This document shows, piece after piece, positions 59,559 through 64,000 of a stretch of 64,000 nt of DNA. The DNA is from Kalaharituber pfeilii (Eukaryota; Ascomycota; Pezizomycetes; Pezizales; Pezizaceae), in NCBI GenBank assembly GCA_015179045.1, contig WHUZ01000102.1:62001-126000 (forward strand). Reading direction: 5' to 3'. Each line of letters begins with the position of its first letter. Position 1 is the stretch's first letter. Position numbers and translations under genes: made by a program. Below the pieces are notes generated by a model. That model was not told the DNA's origin and did no database searches. It saw only the letters and a list, made by a program, of their open reading frames with translations.

Positions 59559-62500
59559 TTACCGTCGTTATATTATGATCTTTCTCATGTTTACTTTTTG
59601 CTAACAGTTTGCTCTATACGAGTATTGTTGTATACCCCAAATTTTTGGTTCTCCTGAGACGCAGCGACGTTTTCCTTACCGTTTTGAAAATTAGCTTAGG
59701 TTCTTTCTATCATGGTCGTAATAATGTATTATTCATGTTTAATATGTGTTTTGTTACGGTTTGAGATATTATGGATGAAATTGAGATTTAATATTTGTGA
59801 AATTCTCACCTGTGTTATTATAAGAACATTGGTAGCGCCAAGTTGGGACTTTTAGCATTGCCGAAGTCATGGAACTGAAGGGATTATAATCTAGCATCAT
59901 TGTTTGCTTCCAGATCCTTCAAAGTCGGAGGAGCACGCACGATAGGTGAAAAGGAAAGCAAGTGGCTGCCATGTTTGTTCTGTCGGATATAATTGAGGGT
60001 AATACGTCGGATCAACGGGTCTAATGCTGCTAAGCCCTACGTGGATTATCAGTATGATCTTTTTTTCGCCATATTTTCCCATTCCATTGTTTATTTCTCC
60101 CTTTGTTCTAATAGGTCATCCTTCGGAGGCATCGAATCTTGGGGTAGTAGCCGCTTCAGAGGGGGTTGATCAGTCGACCAGTCTTCTACTTTAATGTGCA
60201 TCCATCCCAAGGAAATCAAACAAGGCTTACCGAGTATTATACTGTGATACTATGCCCTATGTATGGTCTTCGGCCCTGCATGGCATGCCGAAGAGCAGAG
60301 TATCCATCACCATCAACGTGGCAAATTGATGTATGAAGCCGGCTGAGCCCAGTCCAAAGGGGGACGTGAGCGCAGCGGAGGAACTTATGGTGGGACTCGA
60401 GGGAGACGGAATCCGGGATCTCTTAGACGTACCCACATGGCTGGAAGGGGGTAATGGTGAAAGAGCTCAAGGAAAAGAATTGGCTTAGAGTACGTATATA
60501 TTTAAAGCTGAAGAGGAGAAGCTGCTTGGGCAGTCGGCTGAGGCTTCAAAATTTATTATAAATTACCTGTAATACGGTCAAACTTCAGGTACATACTTTA
60601 TGTAAGTACTCATAGGTTAAAAAGTAGGTATTACGTCTGATTCTACCAGTAAGTGTACGCAGTAACTCGTTCAAATAAGTATCATACTTCGCGACTTACC
60701 ACTTGTACATATGCAACACAGTAACACTTGAAGAGACTCCAGCTAAAGTCAGTAGGCAGTCTCAATGTATTTTTAACTTCACATTAATCCACGGTCACAT
60801 TTTTATATTTATATAACTTACGCATGCTTCTACGTAATGTATATGCAGCTCTGCTTCTCGCTTAGGCACTTCAGTATTCAATTTACATGTGCGAATATAC
60901 CCAACAGCTCAATTCCTGCACGCGCCATCTATCTTTCCAGCAGGTACTGGGGTACTCTGTTTGTTCAACGTTACATCAAGGTTCTGCGGCAATATTCCAT
61001 CATTTAGTAGCCACTCTGTACATGTATCAAATTTGGTTTGGCAGAAAGGTATGCATACAGACTGGGGAATGTTTAATGGTGCTGGGTATCGCGGCTGCGC
61101 CGGCCGGAAGTAACGCAGAGCAACCCCGTAAAATGAGTGTATACATAATTGTCGAGTTCTCCAAGGGCTACAATGCCTTCCCCCTTCTTTTCGATTTCAG
61201 CATCTGAGATGCGCGTGCAGGTTTCGTAAAGCCCTCGACGTAATGAACTTTTACCCCTGAGAGGTGCTGGCAGGCAGCTATCAACTATCACCAATCATGT
61301 AACGAAGTATGGCATGAACCTCACCAAGCTTAATCCGAAGTTATCGCTTGATGGGCCATAAAAAGCACAGTTCACCTGGTGCTCAATGAACCTTGTGCTA
61401 CCATCCAATACTTTGAGCCTCATTCTGCAACAAATTGATTTCTGCCTAAACTCTTCAGCGTTCCCTTGCCAGAAAGCTCTTCTCGTGCCCAGACTTTTAC
61501 CGAGAGTACATCTTTTTTCAGCCATCAGGCTAAACTTGTACTAGTAATGCATGGTGTTTCATGGCTGATGTGCTAATGCTCCATCTGAACACTAGACCTA
61601 TTCAGCACGATGACGCGGCCAGTGAAGAGACGCTGCTGGGGACACTTGGCACGTGGTTACACACAGTCGTCGCTTTTAGAGTTTGTTTTTCCTTGTCAAG
61701 TGGAAGTGCTAAGCAGTGCAACTAAATTATCCGCTTCAAGAGACGTTTCGTGAAGAAGAAGTAGTTCAAAGTCGCTTCCACGGTCACTCGCTATCAATAC
61801 ACATATGAGCCCAAAGGGCTCTTCCCTCCGGATGCGGTACGCGAGGGTAAGTACCCAGAGCCTGCAGTGTTTGCATCCGGTTTGGCTGTGGTACAGCGAC
61901 TGCACACAGAGACCACGTTTCTCTTTCCAGATCGTGCCCCTGTCAACGTGGGCCCATGACTCAATGCTCATCATCCGTGCGGCCGATGACTGACATCGCT
62001 GTTGATTTCGCAGCCAAGATAGGCTACAGTATGCACCCACAGCCAGAAAATGCTGGAGCCCAAACAAGCGCTGTGCTAGTAAGAGCGCCCCCAAGCGAAT
62101 GGACGGTTCCTGATGCAATACGGCCTCAGGCTTCTCGCTCGGGCTCTCGCGGGCCAAGGCTGTCGTAGTTTTGCTCCTTCCGGGTGGCTTATGGCTTATC
62201 GCTAGCAAGCACGCAAGCAAGCACGGTGCTAGGGCTGTTGGCAGGGTGACGCGATGACGGGGGCAGCCCCTCCGCCCTCCGCCCTCCGCTGTGGACACCA
62301 TCGCGGCGGCTCTGGACAGCTATCGCTATCGCAGCCGGCCCCGTGTGAGCGAGCCGCCAGCAGCTGCCGCCCGCAGCGCTCTCGATCGCAGTCCGCAAAC
62401 TGCGCTGCAGCTGGGTGTTGCAGCAAGCAGGCAGGCAAGCACGGCACGGTACTCCGTCTCCAGCTCCACGGCGGGACTGACCTTCGCAGCATTTGTCTAT

Positions 62501-63011
62501 TTCGCAGACAAAGTCTACGGGGTCTCCTCTTTGGACGTATTCTGCTAGCGCATCCTGTCTCCTTTCGGCGGCAGAGCAGCCGCAATCGGCCTCACCCCCA
62601 ACCAAATGTGCTACCTTCACCCTGCAATAATCCAAGAGTTGGGGCAGTGGGCAGCAGGCAGCGAGCAAGGGCCGGGGCGCAGACGTCAGCACAGCCTGCC
62701 AGAGAGACCCAATAATTGACCCGGCTCCACCCCCAGAAACAAAATAGGGAACAAATACCTTCAATTACTCCCTTTCTCGCCCCCCTTCGCTCCCTCCCCA
62801 GAATTCATCCTACCACTCCTAATACTCTTGTCGCCGGAAGCAAAGCTGGATCTGGCCGTCCACTGTCGGAACGGCCATCGCGCACCGACATTTTCTCTTT
62901 CGGAGCTAGCAGCGGGTTGAACGCTGTTTCGGCTAGCTGTACCTCGAGTTTCAAGATCTCCAGTCTGTTTTATTTTCTGCACGGACGTACCTCAGCTATC
63001 AATAGCTCGTC
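59559..63011. other. Intergenic, no supported gene
   Basis: Frames at 61696-62764 on both strands overlap each other and arise from GC-rich, repeat-like sequence (for example AAGCAGGCAGGCAAGCACGG at 62425-62450). A possible degraded LINE tail lies near 61,806-61,850 (GAGCCCAAAGGG, a 15-base interruption, then GCGGTACGCGAG). The last ~500 bp should be the promoter and 5' UTR of the gene that begins at 63012. Confidence 0.45.
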
Positions 63012-64000
63012 ATGAATAGCACGGCGAGTAACGAGTCTGCGAGAGATGGCCGCTCCCACTATGGTGCCCATCGTCGAAATATATCTGCTCCCACGACCAT
63101 CGCTTCGTCTGTATTAATGACCCCGCCATTATCCCCACCCAATGTTAGCACATCTATCCCCTCTACCGCGGCAACTTCAAACATGGGCTTTCCTTGTATT
63201 CCTACTCCAGCGCATTTGAATCTATCGATGATCTCTCCTCCCTACACTCAGCCGGTGGTAGCGCCGGACCGGCATTCTCATATTCCGCGCCCCCAGAATC
63301 CATATGAAATAGCTGAGACCGGATCTCAGCCGTCCTTCACTTCTTCGCATCCTCCACCTGATTATTCGCATCGTGTCAATTCCTTCGAACTATCAACTGG
63401 TCCTGCTTCGCCAGTATCACCAACTCTGCATCCAGCGTACCCCTTAGCGGGCCCGGGGGACGAGTCGTTCTTTGACCGTTGGCTACGTCATGAAGCTATG
63501 GGTCGCCCAATATTCCCTGGCTCCCGAACAGGTTCCTCTGTTGCGACTAGCGACATCAGCAGCGTGCGCGGAGGTATGTTTGGAAGCTTGCCTGGGGGAC
63601 GTGCCACAGCTACCTCCAATAGCCGTCGCGGGACAGCGAGTGTTGTCTCTGACGCAACACGGGATCGAGATAATTTTACTTCTTCTCTGCCATCATACCC
63701 CTCCTCACGTAACGGCGCATCTAGGCCAACGTCCCGTGATGGAGATGTACGTAGCATAAATGATGAGAGCTATGCCCCAAGTGTAGTTTCATCAGAAATA
63801 TATCCCCCGTCTATAGATGCTCGGCTACAATATTCTCATCAGCCTCCACCGCCAGCACCAACGCCTCCAACAAGCTCTGTGGCTACTTCGTCCGAAGTAT
63901 CCTCGTCCGCTTCTGTCGTGTACAGAGACGAATCAGCAGCATCATCTGAGGTCACATTACCTGAGAATGCAGCCACACGGCCACCACGATACAGCGACAG
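63012..64000 (+). CDS. Disordered Ser/Pro-rich protein, N-terminal part (cut by window)
   Basis: An ATG at 63012 opens a frame of 329 codons with no stop before the window ends. The protein is almost entirely low-complexity (Ser, Pro, Thr, Ala, Asn), as in cytoplasmic tails of fungal signalling or trafficking proteins. PPPDYSH, PPYTQ and PPRYSD are PY-type motifs that bind WW domains of NEDD4/Rsp5-like ubiquitin ligases. No folded domain or membrane segment is visible in this part; a C-terminal membrane domain outside the window is possible. Identity unknown. Confidence 0.75.
   Translation, partial: MNSTASNESARDGRSHYGAHRRNISAPTTIASSVLMTPPLSPPNVSTSIPSTAATSNMGFPCIPTPAHLNLSMISPPYTQPVVAPDRHSHIPRPQNPYEIAETGSQPSFTSSHPPPDYSHRVNSFELSTGPASPVSPTLHPAYPLAGPGDESFFDRWLRHEAMGRPIFPGSRTGSSVATSDISSVRGGMFGSLPGGRATATSNSRRGTASVVSDATRDRDNFTSSLPSYPSSRNGASRPTSRDGDVRSINDESYAPSVVSSEIYPPSIDARLQYSHQPPPPAPTPPTSSVATSSEVSSSASVVYRDESAASSEVTLPENAATRPPRYSD

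Noticed and set aside
61696..62764. Long frames on both strands (up to 201 codons)
   Set aside because: They overlap each other on opposite strands in GC-rich repetitive DNA, and none shows a domain, signal peptide or intron pattern.

Overview
The window looks like nuclear DNA of a filamentous ascomycete (Pezizomycotina). The genes are split by short GT-AG introns, mostly 44-120 bp. The products are typical of saprotrophic or plant-associated moulds: cellobiose dehydrogenase, a secreted M28 aminopeptidase, MFS and EamA-type carriers, an SGNH esterase and GPI-anchored Cys-rich proteins. Intergenic DNA is long and AT-rich and is peppered with small transposon insertions. No rRNA, tRNA, CRISPR or bacterial-type operon was seen. 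The species cannot be named from this sequence.

Layout. 0-14 kb is gene-poor: a hAT-type MITE (438-772), short LINE tails, a young 5'-truncated LINE with an open RNase H reading frame (2382-3830), then about 10 kb without a recognisable gene. 14-19.5 kb carries two minus-strand genes for secreted enzymes, an M28 aminopeptidase (4 exons, 496 aa) and a cellobiose dehydrogenase with heme and FAD domains but no cellulose-binding module (5 exons, 785 aa). 19.5-29.4 kb is gene-poor and holds TIR elements. 29.4-38.6 kb carries an MFS transporter with a very long N-terminal tail, a conserved-looking fungal hypothetical protein and an EamA/DMT transporter. 38.6-44.7 kb and 45.9-52.5 kb are insertion-rich deserts on either side of a secreted DUF4215-type protein. 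52.5-59.6 kb carries an SGNH/GDSL esterase, a short-chain dehydrogenase and a GPI-anchored Cys-rich protein. The right edge cuts an intrinsically disordered protein with PY motifs.

Most interesting signal. At least twelve insertions of only 9-30 bp are flanked by direct repeats of (mostly) 9-10 bp. Many share the terminus ACGAGACTA / TAGTCTCGT, often with TAGTC at one end and GACTA at the other. They carry no poly(A) and are far smaller than any known MITE class. They may be ultra-short TIR elements, transposon excision footprints, or scraps of the LINE 3' hairpin. Separately, the LINE family has left copies down to 34 bp, each with target-site duplications, and its 3' tail folds as a hairpin whose outer stem shows compensatory changes between copies.
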